64,000 bases of DNA from JAADJA01 sp963708435 (GTDB taxonomy: Bacteria; Bacteroidota; Bacteroidia; Bacteroidales; JAADJA01), in NCBI GenBank assembly GCA_963708435.1, contig CAVPSZ010000042.1, positions 62,001 to 126,000 on the forward strand, read 5' to 3'. The notes below the pieces were generated by a model. That model was given only the letters and a program-made list of their open reading frames with translations, was not told the DNA's origin and made no database searches. Positions 37,795-47,485 of the stretch are shown one piece after another (position 1 is the stretch's first letter; each line of letters opens with the position of its first letter). The position numbers and the translations under genes are program-made.

Positions 37795-39693
37795 ATGAAA
37801 ACAATGTTACTTATTTTAACCGGCTTATTAATAGCCGTAATGGCGCAGGCGCAGATCATCCATGTGCCCGCTGATTACCCCACGATCCAGCAAGGGATCA
37901 ATGCAGCAACCAACGGCGATACCGTTCTGGTATCGGACGGTACGTATTATGAACAAATTAACTTCCTCGGCAAGAAGCCGCTGATGGTGGCAAGCCAATT
38001 TATTATTGACGGCGATACGAATCATATTGCCAATACGATCATTGACGGAATTGAGCTGAACAACCCTGACAGTGCATCAGTTGTATATTTTGTAAACCAT
38101 GAGGATACCACCTCCATTCTTTGCGGATTTACTGTCCAAAATGGAAGAGGCACCTATACAACGGATAATAATAATGACCGGCAGGGCGGTGGTATATGGA
38201 TTTCGAACTCTGGTGCCAAAATCATTCACAACAGGATAACCCACAATACATTGGATGATACCCAACCAGGAAACGGACAAAGTACTTCCGGTGGAGGAAT
38301 CGGAGCAAAATTCGGATATGGTAACTACTGGATTGTGATTGAACACAACACCATCGACAGCAATTCATGTATTTCACAATATGAATATGCCACCGGAGGC
38401 GGAATAGCGCTGAGCTATAACTCAAGGATCGCCCATAACAATATCTTGCATAACAGTGGCAGGGTTTACCAAACCGCACAAATGTGGGGCGGAGGAATAT
38501 ATATTTCAGGATGGCCCAATACTGTTGCAATTATTGAAGAAAATGCCATTACCCATAATGTTACCGAGGGGCTTGTCAATACTTGTTCGGCCGGGGTAGA
38601 ATGTGATAATGTGAAGGTTATATTTTCCAAAAATTTAATTGCCGAAAATACAATAAAGCCGGGTGGTTTGGGTGGAGGAGCAGGATTTCTTTTGTATCAG
38701 CCTAGTGCCGGGAGTGTAGTCAGCGGAAATACCTTCAGGGAAAATATAAGCAATATTTGGATAGGCGGTGGAATGGTTGTTCAAACGAACTCAACCACCA
38801 ATACAGTTCTGGTTGAAAATAATTACTTCATCAACAATTGGGCACCAAGTGGCGGTGCATTTTGTATGTTGAACAATCCGGTTTTATTTCAGAATAATGT
38901 TTTCATAGGTAATCATGCCGCAAATTCCGGAGGGGCTTTATACCTTCTCAATAATTTAAATCTGCAATTTGAGCATCTTGCCACACTGATCAACAATTCA
39001 TTTTATAATAATACTGCCTCCAGTTTAGGCGGATCGATCTATTCACAATTAGCAAAACCTCTGATATTCAATTCGATCTTTTGGAACGACAGTGCAAATA
39101 ATGGTCAGGAAATCTATCTGTACTTATCCGGCGATACTCTGGAAATTGCAAATAGTAATATTGATTTTAATCATGTAAACGGTAATTTATATGATGGAGG
39201 AGGAAATATTGATGAAGATCCGTTATTTGATGATCTTGAATTGTTAACAATATCAGAAAGCAGTCCTTGCGTAAATTCAGGAATTGAGGAATATTATTGT
39301 CATTGCGGCGATCTGAACGAGTGCCCGCACTACGATATAACCGGTACTTATCGTCCGCATGGCGGTTTTGTCGATATGGGTGCTTATGAGGTCGACTTCG
39401 GAACGGGAACCAAAGAATCTTTGACACAAAAAATTAGTGCCTGGCATTCTGTTTATCCAAATCCATTCACCGATCAGACGAAAATCAGATATGAACTTGA
39501 CAGGAAAACCAAGGTAGTGATCAACCTATACAACAGCAGCGGAGAGCTATTTCAAACGTTGCTTTCGGAACAAAAAGAAGCAGGTAACCATGAACTGCGA
39601 TTCAGTTCCGGAATTTTCCCGGCAGGAATTTATTTTTATCGTATCTCAACTGATTCAAAACAGGCAACAGGGAGAATGATCTTGATGAAATAA
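37795..39693 (+). CDS. Beta-helix surface protein with T9SS type A sorting domain (paralogue 1)
   Basis: 632 residues: signal peptide (MKTMLLILTGLLIAVMAQAQ); start of a right-handed parallel beta-helix IIHVPADYPTIQQGINAA and GDTVLVSDGTYYEQINFLGKKPLMVAS, the pattern of pectate-lyase/DUF1565-type helices; about ten coils with repeated NNTI, GGGI and LINNSFYNNTA motifs; C-terminal VYPNPFTDQTKIRYELD...GIYFYRIS...GRMILMK, a T9SS type A signal. First of three tandem paralogues nearly identical over the first ~80 residues. Probably a surface glycan-binding or -degrading protein; no catalytic residues can be assigned. Confidence 0.88.
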   Translation: MKTMLLILTGLLIAVMAQAQIIHVPADYPTIQQGINAATNGDTVLVSDGTYYEQINFLGKKPLMVASQFIIDGDTNHIANTIIDGIELNNPDSASVVYFVNHEDTTSILCGFTVQNGRGTYTTDNNNDRQGGGIWISNSGAKIIHNRITHNTLDDTQPGNGQSTSGGGIGAKFGYGNYWIVIEHNTIDSNSCISQYEYATGGGIALSYNSRIAHNNILHNSGRVYQTAQMWGGGIYISGWPNTVAIIEENAITHNVTEGLVNTCSAGVECDNVKVIFSKNLIAENTIKPGGLGGGAGFLLYQPSAGSVVSGNTFRENISNIWIGGGMVVQTNSTTNTVLVENNYFINNWAPSGGAFCMLNNPVLFQNNVFIGNHAANSGGALYLLNNLNLQFEHLATLINNSFYNNTASSLGGSIYSQLAKPLIFNSIFWNDSANNGQEIYLYLSGDTLEIANSNIDFNHVNGNLYDGGGNIDEDPLFDDLELLTISESSPCVNSGIEEYYCHCGDLNECPHYDITGTYRPHGGFVDMGAYEVDFGTGTKESLTQKISAWHSVYPNPFTDQTKIRYELDRKTKVVINLYNSSGELFQTLLSEQKEAGNHELRFSSGIFPAGIYFYRISTDSKQATGRMILMK

Positions 39694-39703
39694 AATCAAC
39701 TGT

Positions 39704-39740
39704 CATTGCGAGTTCCGTTTTTTTAGCAGGACTCGCAATG
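39704..39740. repeat. Palindromic repeat CATTGCGAGT...ACTCGCAATG
   Basis: Perfect 10-bp inverted repeat with a 17-nt loop containing six T, between two beta-helix genes. The CATTGCGAG core is a sequence I associate with dispersed intergenic repeats. It could also slow transcription. Confidence 0.6.
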
Positions 39741-39767
39741 CCGATAAAACAAAATAAATAAAAACCA

Positions 39768-41690
39768 ATGAAAAAATTATTACTTACTATCTGCGGCTTA
39801 GCCATAGCAGCTGCAGTTGAGGCGCAGATCATTCATGTGCCAGCCGATTACCCCACGATCCAGCAAGGGATTGACGCAGCAAACAACGGCGATACTGTTC
39901 TGGTATCGGACGGCACGTATTACGAACAGATCAACTTCCTCGGTAAAAAGCCGCTGATGGTGGCAAGCGAGTTTATAATTGACGGCGATACGAATCATAT
40001 TGCAAATACGATAATCGACGGAAGTCAATTGACCAATTTAGACAGCGCTTCTTTGGTCTATTTTATTTCCGGGGAAGATACTACCAGTATCCTTTCAGGA
40101 TTTACCATCCGGCATGGTAAAGGCACTTATTACATTTTAGGCAGCGGCTTCAGAGGTGGCGGAGGAGTATTTATCGCTCAATCGGGTGCAAAAATTATTT
40201 ATAATCGTATCACCGAAAATCACTTGAGCGATACAATATCAGGAAGCGCATCTGTAATTACTGGAGCAGGTATACATTACAGATGGGAAGAAAGCGATGA
40301 ATGGGTGGTGATTGACCACAATATGATTGATCATAATTCATGCTATTCAAGTGGAGCAGAAGCCGGCAGTGTTGGAGCCGATATTATCTGTAATACCAGA
40401 ATAGCATATAATACAATCGCTTATAATGAAGCCATTGCTGAAGGAGCCTGCCATGCTGTAGGGGCAGGATTTTGCTGCTGGACAGACCCGGTTTGGAATG
40501 ATACAGTCACAGCCTTTATACATCATAATGTTATTAAATATAATGTGACTACTGCTCAAAACAGCTATGCACAGGGTGCTGGTGGTTTAATTTACAGGAT
40601 CATAGCCATTTTTACCGATAATATTGTTGAGAATAATGAAGCATTGATAGATAATTATGCGCAGGGTGGGGGAGCAGGAATATATATCTGGAGGTCATTA
40701 GATGGATCAATGATCCGTAATAATACCTTCCGTGAAAACAATTGTAATAAATTTGGTGGAGGATTATTTGCTGAAACTTATACCAATGACCCAAATGCCG
40801 GAATGGTCCAAATAGAAAATAACTATTTCCTGAATAATCATGCTAAGTATGGCGGCGCTTTTGCAACTTTATGCAATCCGGTTACACTGCAAAACAATGT
40901 TTTCACTTCAAATGAATCTACCCATTTTGGCGGGGCTGCCTATCTGAATCTGAACCCCACCTCCAACATTCCTCATTTGGCTACTTTTATCAACAACAGC
41001 TTCTATCAAAACATAAGCAACCAAAACGGAGGGGCAATATGTTCTTATCATGCGAGACCTTTAATTTTTAATACCATTTTCCGCGACGATAGTGCAATTT
41101 CAAGCGATGAGATATATATGGAGCCTTCTGACACGACGGAGATCGGATTCTCAAATATTGATCCCTCCCTGATAGAGGGGGGAATTTTTATAGACGGAGG
41201 CGGCAACATCAACGAAGATCCCTTGTTTGAAGATCCTGAACTGCTGACCCTGACCAACGAAAGCCCCTGTGTCAATGCCGGAACAGCAGAATATATTTGT
41301 CATTGCAATAATTTGCACCTGGCACCGGGTTATGATATACTTGGCAACCTGCGTCCGCTAAACGGATATTTTGAGATGGGTGCCTATGAAAAGTTAATTA
41401 CTGAAATCAATGATCCGGCTGCAAACAGAAATGGTGACTGGCATTTTGTATATCCCAATCCGGTCACCGATCAATCGAAGCTGAGCTATGAACTCGATAA
41501 TAAAACACAGGTAGAGATCAGCCTTTACAACAGCAGCGGAGAGCTTATAAAAACCCTGCTTTCAGAGACCCGGGACGCCGGAAGTCATGAAATTCAAATT
41601 GGTCTTGATGGTTTGCCGCAGGGAATTTATTTCTATCGCATAACCACCGAAACCCGGCAGGCAGCAGGAAGAATTATATTAATGAGATAA
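39768..41690 (+). CDS. Beta-helix surface protein with T9SS type A sorting domain (paralogue 2)
   Basis: 640 residues, same plan as the gene at 37795: signal peptide (MKKLLLTICGLAIAAAVEAQ), the shared PADYPTIQQGIDAA...DGTYYEQINFLGKKPLMVAS start, beta-helix coils (FINNSFYQNISNQNGGAICS), a conserved Cys-rich segment (SPCVNAGTAEYICHCNNL) before the end, and VYPNPVTDQSKLSYELD...GIYFYRITTETRQAAGRIILMR as T9SS signal. The middle coils diverge from paralogue 1, as expected of a variable ligand surface. Its stop codon abuts a MITE-like element (41689). Confidence 0.88.
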   Translation: MKKLLLTICGLAIAAAVEAQIIHVPADYPTIQQGIDAANNGDTVLVSDGTYYEQINFLGKKPLMVASEFIIDGDTNHIANTIIDGSQLTNLDSASLVYFISGEDTTSILSGFTIRHGKGTYYILGSGFRGGGGVFIAQSGAKIIYNRITENHLSDTISGSASVITGAGIHYRWEESDEWVVIDHNMIDHNSCYSSGAEAGSVGADIICNTRIAYNTIAYNEAIAEGACHAVGAGFCCWTDPVWNDTVTAFIHHNVIKYNVTTAQNSYAQGAGGLIYRIIAIFTDNIVENNEALIDNYAQGGGAGIYIWRSLDGSMIRNNTFRENNCNKFGGGLFAETYTNDPNAGMVQIENNYFLNNHAKYGGAFATLCNPVTLQNNVFTSNESTHFGGAAYLNLNPTSNIPHLATFINNSFYQNISNQNGGAICSYHARPLIFNTIFRDDSAISSDEIYMEPSDTTEIGFSNIDPSLIEGGIFIDGGGNINEDPLFEDPELLTLTNESPCVNAGTAEYICHCNNLHLAPGYDILGNLRPLNGYFEMGAYEKLITEINDPAANRNGDWHFVYPNPVTDQSKLSYELDNKTQVEISLYNSSGELIKTLLSETRDAGSHEIQIGLDGLPQGIYFYRITTETRQAAGRIILMR

Positions 41691-41886
41691 TTGAGTCCAC
41701 TCCGAAAAGTATTAAAAATGATTTTACCACATAGGATCATAGGGCACAAAGATTTTCACATAGTTAATTACAAGGCTAAAATCTATGTGAATTCCTATGA
41801 TTCTATGTGCCTCCACCTGCCATATACTATCCATTCCTGGCGGGCAGGTGTGTGGTTCAAAATTACTTTTCGGAGAGGACTCAATT
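41689..41886. mobile_element. MITE-like inverted-repeat element, copy 2
   Basis: 198 bp with ends TTGAGTCCACTCCGAAAAG and, on the complement, TTGAGTCCTCTCCGAAAAG (one mismatch). The interior (ACCACATAGGATCATAGGGCAC ... ATTCTATGTGCC) matches the reverse complement of 9872-10048. It begins at the stop codon of the preceding gene and has no coding capacity. Confidence 0.75.
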
Positions 41887-42225
41887 TGAAACAATTACGA
41901 CATGAAAATTCATAATCGCGAGATGCCCAACCCATAAACCATGAAAACAAATGATGTTTTCGTTTTAAAGCCGCAGAGGTGCAAAGGCAAACACCTGAAT
42001 AACCGGAAAGAAAGATCCGTCCTGCTCCTTTGCACCTCTTTGGTTTTAAAGATAAAAGGCGCTTACAGATTACACAGAAAACAAATATTTGCATCAGGCA
42101 ATGATTTTTACTAAATTTGGGGCTGAGTTAAATCAAAAAAATGCTTCGCAAAGCAATCAACGGCCTAATATCTTAAAAATGAAGAAAGCGGAATTTCAAA
42201 AAATAACCCATTAAATTCTTTCAAA
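41691..42225. other. Intergenic region filled by inverted-repeat elements
   Basis: 535 bp between beta-helix paralogues 2 and 3: the MITE-like element (41689-41886), a second inverted repeat (41963-42050), then AT-rich sequence. No gene. Confidence 0.6.
41963..42050. repeat. Inverted-repeat element (AGAGGTGCAAAGG arms)
   Basis: Left arm TTTTAAAGCCGCAGAGGTGCAAAGG (41963-41987); right arm 42027-42050 is its imperfect reverse complement; 39-nt interior. Confidence 0.65.
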
Positions 42226-44120
42226 ATGAAAAAATTATTACTTATTTCTTTCAGTTTAGCGATAGCGGCTGCAGTTCAGGCACAGATCATCCATGTGCCG
42301 GCCGATTATCCAACCATACAACAGGGGATTGATGCAGCAATCGAAGGCGATACCGTTCTGGTATCGGACGGGATTTATTATGAACAGATCAACTTCCTTG
42401 GCAAAAAACCACTTATGGTGTCAAGCGAGTTCATAATGGACGGCGATACCAACCATATTGCCAATACCATTATTGATGGTAGCCAGTTGCCTGACATTAA
42501 TAATGCATCTGTAGCTTACTTTGTTTCGGATGAAGATACTACTTCAGTGCTTTGCGGATTCACAATCCGTAACGGAAAGGGAACTTATACCCCGGATAAT
42601 TTTGATGACCGGCAGGGCGGTGGAATCTGGATTTCGGATGCCGGCGCTAAAATCATTCACAACAGGATCACTCATAACACTCTTGACGATACACAGTCCG
42701 GAGCCGGTGAAAGTACAGCAGGAGGAGGAATTGCAGGCAGATATGATACAGGTGATTATTGGATTGTGATTACTAATAATACCATTGACAGTAACACCTG
42801 CATTTCATCCCATGATTATGCATTTGGCGGTGGTATCTCCTTGAGCTATAATACAAGGATCATCAATAATATTAATATCTCACAACATTTGTTTGGGTTA
42901 TGCCAATTCATGGGCCGAAGGCGGAGGAATAGGAAATGCCGAGATGCCTGAATGGCCGGAGGTTGTTCATATAATTAAGAATAACACAATTGCATACAAC
43001 ACGTCACAAACGGAAAATAATCCTGCTACTTCAGCAGGTGCTGTTTTTACCAATTCAAAAATAGAATTTTCAAACAATGTGATTAAAGCCAACATTGTTG
43101 CTTCCGGAAATGTTCAGTCAGGCGGAGCAGCAGGATTATATTATTATCAACCCGATCCAGGGAGTTTTATCAAAAGAAATATCTTTAAAGAAAATGAAAG
43201 CAACGGGTGGGCAGGAGGATTATGTGTTGGAAATTCATTCCTCCTGGATAATCCGGTTTTGATTGAAAACAATTATTTTTTTAGTAACGTGGCGGGTTCC
43301 GGTGGAGGATTTGTAACGAGTGGTGTGAAGGTTACACTACAGAATAATGTTTTTGTCGAAAATTTTGCTGAAAACGATGGTGGAGCATTATGTTTGCTGA
43401 ATACAACCATCTCATCAAATGAGCATCTGGCAATCCTGATCAACAATTCATTCTCAGATAATACTGCTGTAACTAATGGTGGTGCGATTTTTTCCGATCT
43501 GGCCAAACCCCTGATCTTCAATTCAATTTTTTGGAACAACGATACATATAGCGGTAAAGAAATCTTTCTGACCTCTGCTGATGATGTTGTTGAGATTGCC
43601 AATTCTTCAATTAATCCCGGTTTAATAGTGGGAAACTTTTACGACGGAGGCGGCAACATCAATGAGGATCCTATGTTTGAGGATCCTGAACTGCTGACCC
43701 TGTCCAGTCAAAGCCCTTGCATCAATACCGGAACAGCCAGTTATGTTTGTCAGTGTAATGATCTGCTATTCGCCCCGGTTTATGATATTAATGGAACAAA
43801 TCGTCCGCTGAACGGATATTTTGATATGGGCGCGTATGAGAATTTAATTACCTCTGCCGACGACCGATTTTCATATACATCTGCGGACAGGTACACGATC
43901 TGTCCTAATCCTTCAAAGGATAAAGTTGCAATTTCATCATCTGCAATAACAGGTAATACCAAGCTATCAATCTTCAATGTCAGTGGAGAAAAAGTACTTG
44001 AAAGGCAGCTAACAGATAATGAAATCCAACTCGACATCAGCGTCCTGCCGCGCGGAGTGTATTTTGTGAGGGTGCAGGATGAAGAAGATGACAGAAGTAA
44101 TGAAGTTAATTAAACAATAA
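42226..44120 (+). CDS. Beta-helix surface protein with T9SS tail (paralogue 3, two frameshifts)
   Basis: About 630 residues when two one-base insertions are corrected, matching paralogues 1 and 2 in length. The first break is near 42870-42880 (restored frame reads NIISHNICLGYANSWAEGGGI). The second is near 44080-44088; without correction the protein ends in an atypical VQDEEDDRSNEVN at 44113, with it in VQDEKMTEVMKLIKQ at 44120, a proper T9SS ending. Signal peptide, shared PADYPTIQQGIDAA start, helix coils, SPCINTGTASYVCQCNDL segment, and CPNPSKDKVAISSS...GVYFVRVQD sorting domain. The sorting domain differs from those of the other two paralogues, so it may have been exchanged. Confidence 0.8.
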
Positions 44121-44146
44121 ATAAACAACACGTTACTGGATTGCTG

Positions 44147-44211
44147 GTTACTTGTTTCTGTGCAATCACCAAGTACAGATTGCTTCGGTCGTACAAGCCC
44201 TAACAAGTAAC
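44147..44211. repeat. Inverted repeat GTTACTTGTT...AACAAGTAAC
   Basis: Perfect 10-bp arms at 44147-44156 and 44202-44211 around a 45-nt loop, between paralogue 3 and the serine hydrolase gene. Confidence 0.55.
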
Positions 44212-44220
44212 ATAAAAAAT

Positions 44221-44226
44221 AGGAGG
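44221..44226 (+). promoter_or_regulatory. Strong Shine-Dalgarno AGGAGG
   Basis: AGGAGG 5 nt before the ATG at 44232, a perfect anti-16S match that is unusual in a phylum where most starts lack one. Confidence 0.6.
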
Positions 44227-44231
44227 TTAAA

Positions 44232-46469
44232 ATGAAAAAATTATTACTTACCGTATTGATTGCATGGGTAATGCAGCAATACAATTTTGCCCAGGGATTT
44301 GATCCTATTTGGGCAGCACGTTTTCAGATTGTACTCGACAGTGTTGTATCAGCAGACAACATTACAGGCGCTGCAGCGGCAATCTTTGTACCCGATGAAG
44401 GTATCTGGAGCGGCTTCAGCGGCGTCTCCCAGCCGGGAGTACCTCTTACCGCAGAAATGCGCTTTGGGATAGGCAGCAACACCAAGCTGTTCATTGCCGT
44501 TACCCTGGCCAAATTACAGGAACAAGGTGTGCTCTCTCTGAATGATCATTTATATCAATGGCTGATAGCATATCCGAATATTGATTCTTCCATTACCATC
44601 CGGCATTTGTTGACCCATCAGAGCGGTATTTATAATTACACTGAAAACTCTGATTTCTTTACTGCCGTGTATTCAAACACTACTCATGTCTGGACGCAGG
44701 AGGAAGTCATGGATTATGTTTTACTGCCTTATTTTCAACCCGGAACCGGCTGGCACTACAGCAACACAAATTACATCCTGGCAGGCATGATCATAGAATC
44801 GGCTACCGGAACAAGCTGGCACCAAAAAGTCCGCGAGCTCATTTTTGATCCTTTCGGCATGGACAGCACATTTGTCGGTGCATTTGAGGATCCGAACGGA
44901 CCCATTGCAGCCACTCAGTTGTATGGGAATTCAGGACCCTGGTGTACCTCACCGGTAATATCCATGTTCAGCTCGGCAGGAGCAGCAGGGGCAATTTTTT
45001 CTACCTCCCGTGAAATGGTGCAATGGTACCATGCATTGTTCAACGGCGAAATCATCTCCCTTGCCTCTCTGCAGCAAATTCTTGATTTTGAATCGACCTC
45101 CTTATATGGAATGGCAATTTGGAAGTACTGTGACACTTCAATGTCCAACCAATGGTGCAGGCATTCGGGCACCATCATGGGATACCGCTCTCACATGGTA
45201 TTTGATAAAAAAACAGGATCAGCCCTTTGCATATTGACAAACGGAGGAGCAAATTTCCAGGATAACTGGGCTTATTTAAAGAATTTAACCGATCCATTGA
45301 TAAAAGTGCTTTATAGTGAGCATCCTGCACAGCAAAATGATGCCGGAATAGTTAAAATAATCACTCCCGGGAAACATGTATGCGATGTGCCGGTTATTCC
45401 GGGGATAACACTTAAAAACTTTGGCACCGGCCTGATTACTGCCGTCAGCATTCATTACCAGCTGGATGAAAGCGCTCCATCATTGTTCTCATGGTCCGGA
45501 ATCCTTGATCCCGGAGATACCGTTGACGTTGATCTGCTGCCCTTTACTCCCGTTGATGGCCGTCATACCCTGATATGTTATACATCCAATCCAAATGGCC
45601 TTAACGACGGATATACTTATAATGATACTATCCGTACCTCATTTATTGCCAGCGCTGCATCTTTGGCTCAGGTGCAAATCGAGGAAAGTTTTGAGGACAG
45701 TGATTTCCCGCCTGAAGGATGGATTGCAGATCCGGATATAATCCTGCAGTGGGGGCGAACAATGTTAACAGGATATTCAGGAAGTGCATGTGCGGTTAAG
45801 GGCAACAATTCGGATGATCATATCGGCTCAAAGTATAACCTTGATATGCCGATGATAAACCTTAACAATGTAAATAATCCAATGCTGTCTTTCTCTTATG
45901 CTTACACATTTACCCAGCGTCTTTACTGGTACTATGATACGCTGAAAGTCCTTATTTCAGAGGATTGCGGCGCTACATGGGAAACTTTATTTTATGAAGG
46001 GGGCGCTGATCTTCAAACGGCTCCCTGGACATATAATTTATACTTCCCTACAAGCGAAGAATGGAGCAAGATTGCTATTCCACTTGATGAATACACCGGC
46101 AATGTGATTATCCGCTTCCAGGATATTTGCGGATTTGGCAATAATCTTTTCCTTGATAATGTGAAAGTTGAATTCACAATCGGGGAGGAAAATGAAAAAA
46201 TTGTATCGAACATTACGTCTGTAAGGAATTATCCGAATCCGGTTTATCATTCAACAATTTTTGAATATTATCTGGATGAAAGCACATGGGTTACCCTGAT
46301 GATATATGATCATCTTGGCCGTCAGGTGGCCACGGTCATAAATGAAAAGCAAAATAAAGGCATGCAAAAAGCAGACTGGAATCCCGCTGGGCTGATAACA
46401 GGAGTATATTATTACAGGATACAGGCCGGCAGAAAAACAGAAACAGGGAAGCTGATTTTACTTAACTAA
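44232..46469 (+). CDS. Secreted serine hydrolase (beta-lactamase/class C family) with T9SS sorting domain
   Basis: 745 residues. After the signal peptide (MKKLLLTVLIAWVMQQYNFAQ) a class C beta-lactamase/D-aminopeptidase-like domain spans about 25-360: SxxK in GSNTKLFIAV (Ser about 81), the YxN triad element YSNTNY (about 176) and HSG in CRHSGTIMGYRSH (about 311). Then a CARDB-like domain (about 370-475), a MAM/choice-of-anchor J domain (EESFEDSDFPPEGWIADPD), and a T9SS type A end (NYPNPVYHSTIFEYYLDES...GVYYYRIQAGRKTETGKLILLN). Class C relatives are mostly peptidases or esterases; drug resistance should not be assumed. It closes a run of four T9SS cargo genes. Confidence 0.9.
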   Translation: MKKLLLTVLIAWVMQQYNFAQGFDPIWAARFQIVLDSVVSADNITGAAAAIFVPDEGIWSGFSGVSQPGVPLTAEMRFGIGSNTKLFIAVTLAKLQEQGVLSLNDHLYQWLIAYPNIDSSITIRHLLTHQSGIYNYTENSDFFTAVYSNTTHVWTQEEVMDYVLLPYFQPGTGWHYSNTNYILAGMIIESATGTSWHQKVRELIFDPFGMDSTFVGAFEDPNGPIAATQLYGNSGPWCTSPVISMFSSAGAAGAIFSTSREMVQWYHALFNGEIISLASLQQILDFESTSLYGMAIWKYCDTSMSNQWCRHSGTIMGYRSHMVFDKKTGSALCILTNGGANFQDNWAYLKNLTDPLIKVLYSEHPAQQNDAGIVKIITPGKHVCDVPVIPGITLKNFGTGLITAVSIHYQLDESAPSLFSWSGILDPGDTVDVDLLPFTPVDGRHTLICYTSNPNGLNDGYTYNDTIRTSFIASAASLAQVQIEESFEDSDFPPEGWIADPDIILQWGRTMLTGYSGSACAVKGNNSDDHIGSKYNLDMPMINLNNVNNPMLSFSYAYTFTQRLYWYYDTLKVLISEDCGATWETLFYEGGADLQTAPWTYNLYFPTSEEWSKIAIPLDEYTGNVIIRFQDICGFGNNLFLDNVKVEFTIGEENEKIVSNITSVRNYPNPVYHSTIFEYYLDESTWVTLMIYDHLGRQVATVINEKQNKGMQKADWNPAGLITGVYYYRIQAGRKTETGKLILLN

Positions 46470-46545
46470 CATTCAATAAAGACATGAATGAACGGGGACC
46501 CAATATCTTAAAGCTATGAAAACAATTGAATTTAAAATCGAAAAG

Positions 46546-46622
46546 CCCCGGAGGTCAAAAAACTCCGGGGAAAAGAAAAAACAAAAAGAACTTACTATAC
46601 GGCTGCGTGTGCGCAGCAGCCG
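46546..46622 (+). other. Two hairpins between the serine hydrolase and the LytTR gene
   Basis: CCCCGGAG/CTCCGGGG (46546-46553, 46563-46570) and CGGCTGC/GCAGCCG (46600-46606, 46616-46622). A-rich sequence follows each, so neither is a standard plus-strand terminator; the first has a T-run on the minus strand. Confidence 0.5.
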
Positions 46623-46665
46623 GACGAAAAACAAGAAATAAGGAAATCAATGAAATAAAAAAAAA

Positions 46666-46697
46666 TTTGCATAGCGAAATGAATTACACTACATTTG
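46666..46697 (+). promoter_or_regulatory. Promoter TTTG-N20-TACATTTG for the LytTR/kinase operon
   Basis: -33 TTTG (46666-46669) and -7 TACATTTG (46690-46697) with the ideal 20-bp spacer, 20 bp before the ATG at 46718. It supports that start over in-frame upstream starts. Confidence 0.55.
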
Positions 46698-46717
46698 AAG
46701 TCGAAAAAAATCAGGAC

Positions 46718-47464
46718 ATGCTGCGTACCCTCATCATCGACGATGAAGCGCATGTGCGCGAAACCCTGTCGCAACTGGTGGCAAAATTTTGTCCCCAGGT
46801 GCAGCTTATCGGCGAAGCCTTTTCCGTCGAAAGCGGTGTAAAAGCCATCAGGGAGCTTCACCCCCATCTCGTCCTGCTCGATATCCGCATGGGTGACGGC
46901 AGCGCCTTCGACCTGCTGAAAAAATTAGGCGAGATCGATTTTAAGATCATCTTCATTACAGCCTACGAGAAATACGCCGTACAGGCTTTCCGCTTTGCCG
47001 CCATTGATTTTCTGTTGAAGCCCGTAAACCCTGAAGAGCTTGCCGATGCCGTGAAGCGCGCCGAAAGCATCGTCCAGCATCAGCTCAATACCCAGCTCCA
47101 GACGCTTGAGGAAAACATGAAGAGCGACATACGCCAGAAGAAAAAGATCGTGCTGAAAACGATGGAAAACATTTACCTTGTCAGCCTGCAGGATATTACT
47201 CACCTCGAATCGGACCGGAGCTATACCACATTTCATACGCTGAAGCATGACCGCATTGTGATCTCAAGGCCGCTGAAGGATTTTGATGACATACTTTGCG
47301 ACGACGGGTTTTACCGTGTGCATAAATCGTACCTCATCAACATGATGCACATCGAACGGTTCGAAAAGCAGGAAGGCGGAACCATTGTTCTGACCGGAGA
47401 CCATAAAATACCTGTGGCATCGCGCAAACGGGAGGAGTTGCTGGAGTTGTTTGAAAAACTTTAA
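46718..47464 (+). CDS. LytTR-family response regulator
   Basis: 248 residues from MLRTLIIDDEAHVRE. Upstream in-frame ATGs at 46526 and 46679 would add non-conserved sequence and place the promoter inside the gene. Receiver domain about 1-120: acidic pocket IIDDE, phosphoacceptor in LVLLDIRMGDG (about 54), Thr in IIFITAYEKYAVQAF, Lys in FLLKPV. LytTR DNA-binding domain about 145-245: ITHLESDRSYTTFHT, VISRPLKDFDDILCDDGFYRVHKSYLINM, VASRKREELLELF. It is the regulator of the two histidine kinases that follow at 21 and 15 bp, in one operon. Confidence 0.92.
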   Translation: MLRTLIIDDEAHVRETLSQLVAKFCPQVQLIGEAFSVESGVKAIRELHPHLVLLDIRMGDGSAFDLLKKLGEIDFKIIFITAYEKYAVQAFRFAAIDFLLKPVNPEELADAVKRAESIVQHQLNTQLQTLEENMKSDIRQKKKIVLKTMENIYLVSLQDITHLESDRSYTTFHTLKHDRIVISRPLKDFDDILCDDGFYRVHKSYLINMMHIERFEKQEGGTIVLTGDHKIPVASRKREELLELFEKL

Positions 47465-47485
47465 CCGCGGTAATTTATCTAAGCC

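Noticed and set aside
37900..44100. Repeated NNTI/GGGI coding motifs considered as a CRISPR or tandem DNA repeat array
   Set aside because: They are beta-helix coils with irregular spacing and no conserved DNA repeat-spacer pattern; no CRISPR array or cas gene was seen.
44232..45330. Class C beta-lactamase-like domain considered as an antibiotic resistance gene
   Set aside because: Fused to adhesion-type domains and a T9SS tail; such relatives are mostly peptidases or esterases.
46526..46717. Upstream in-frame extension of the LytTR gene
   Set aside because: It would translate two hairpins and a strong promoter; the receiver domain starts canonically at the ATG at 46718.
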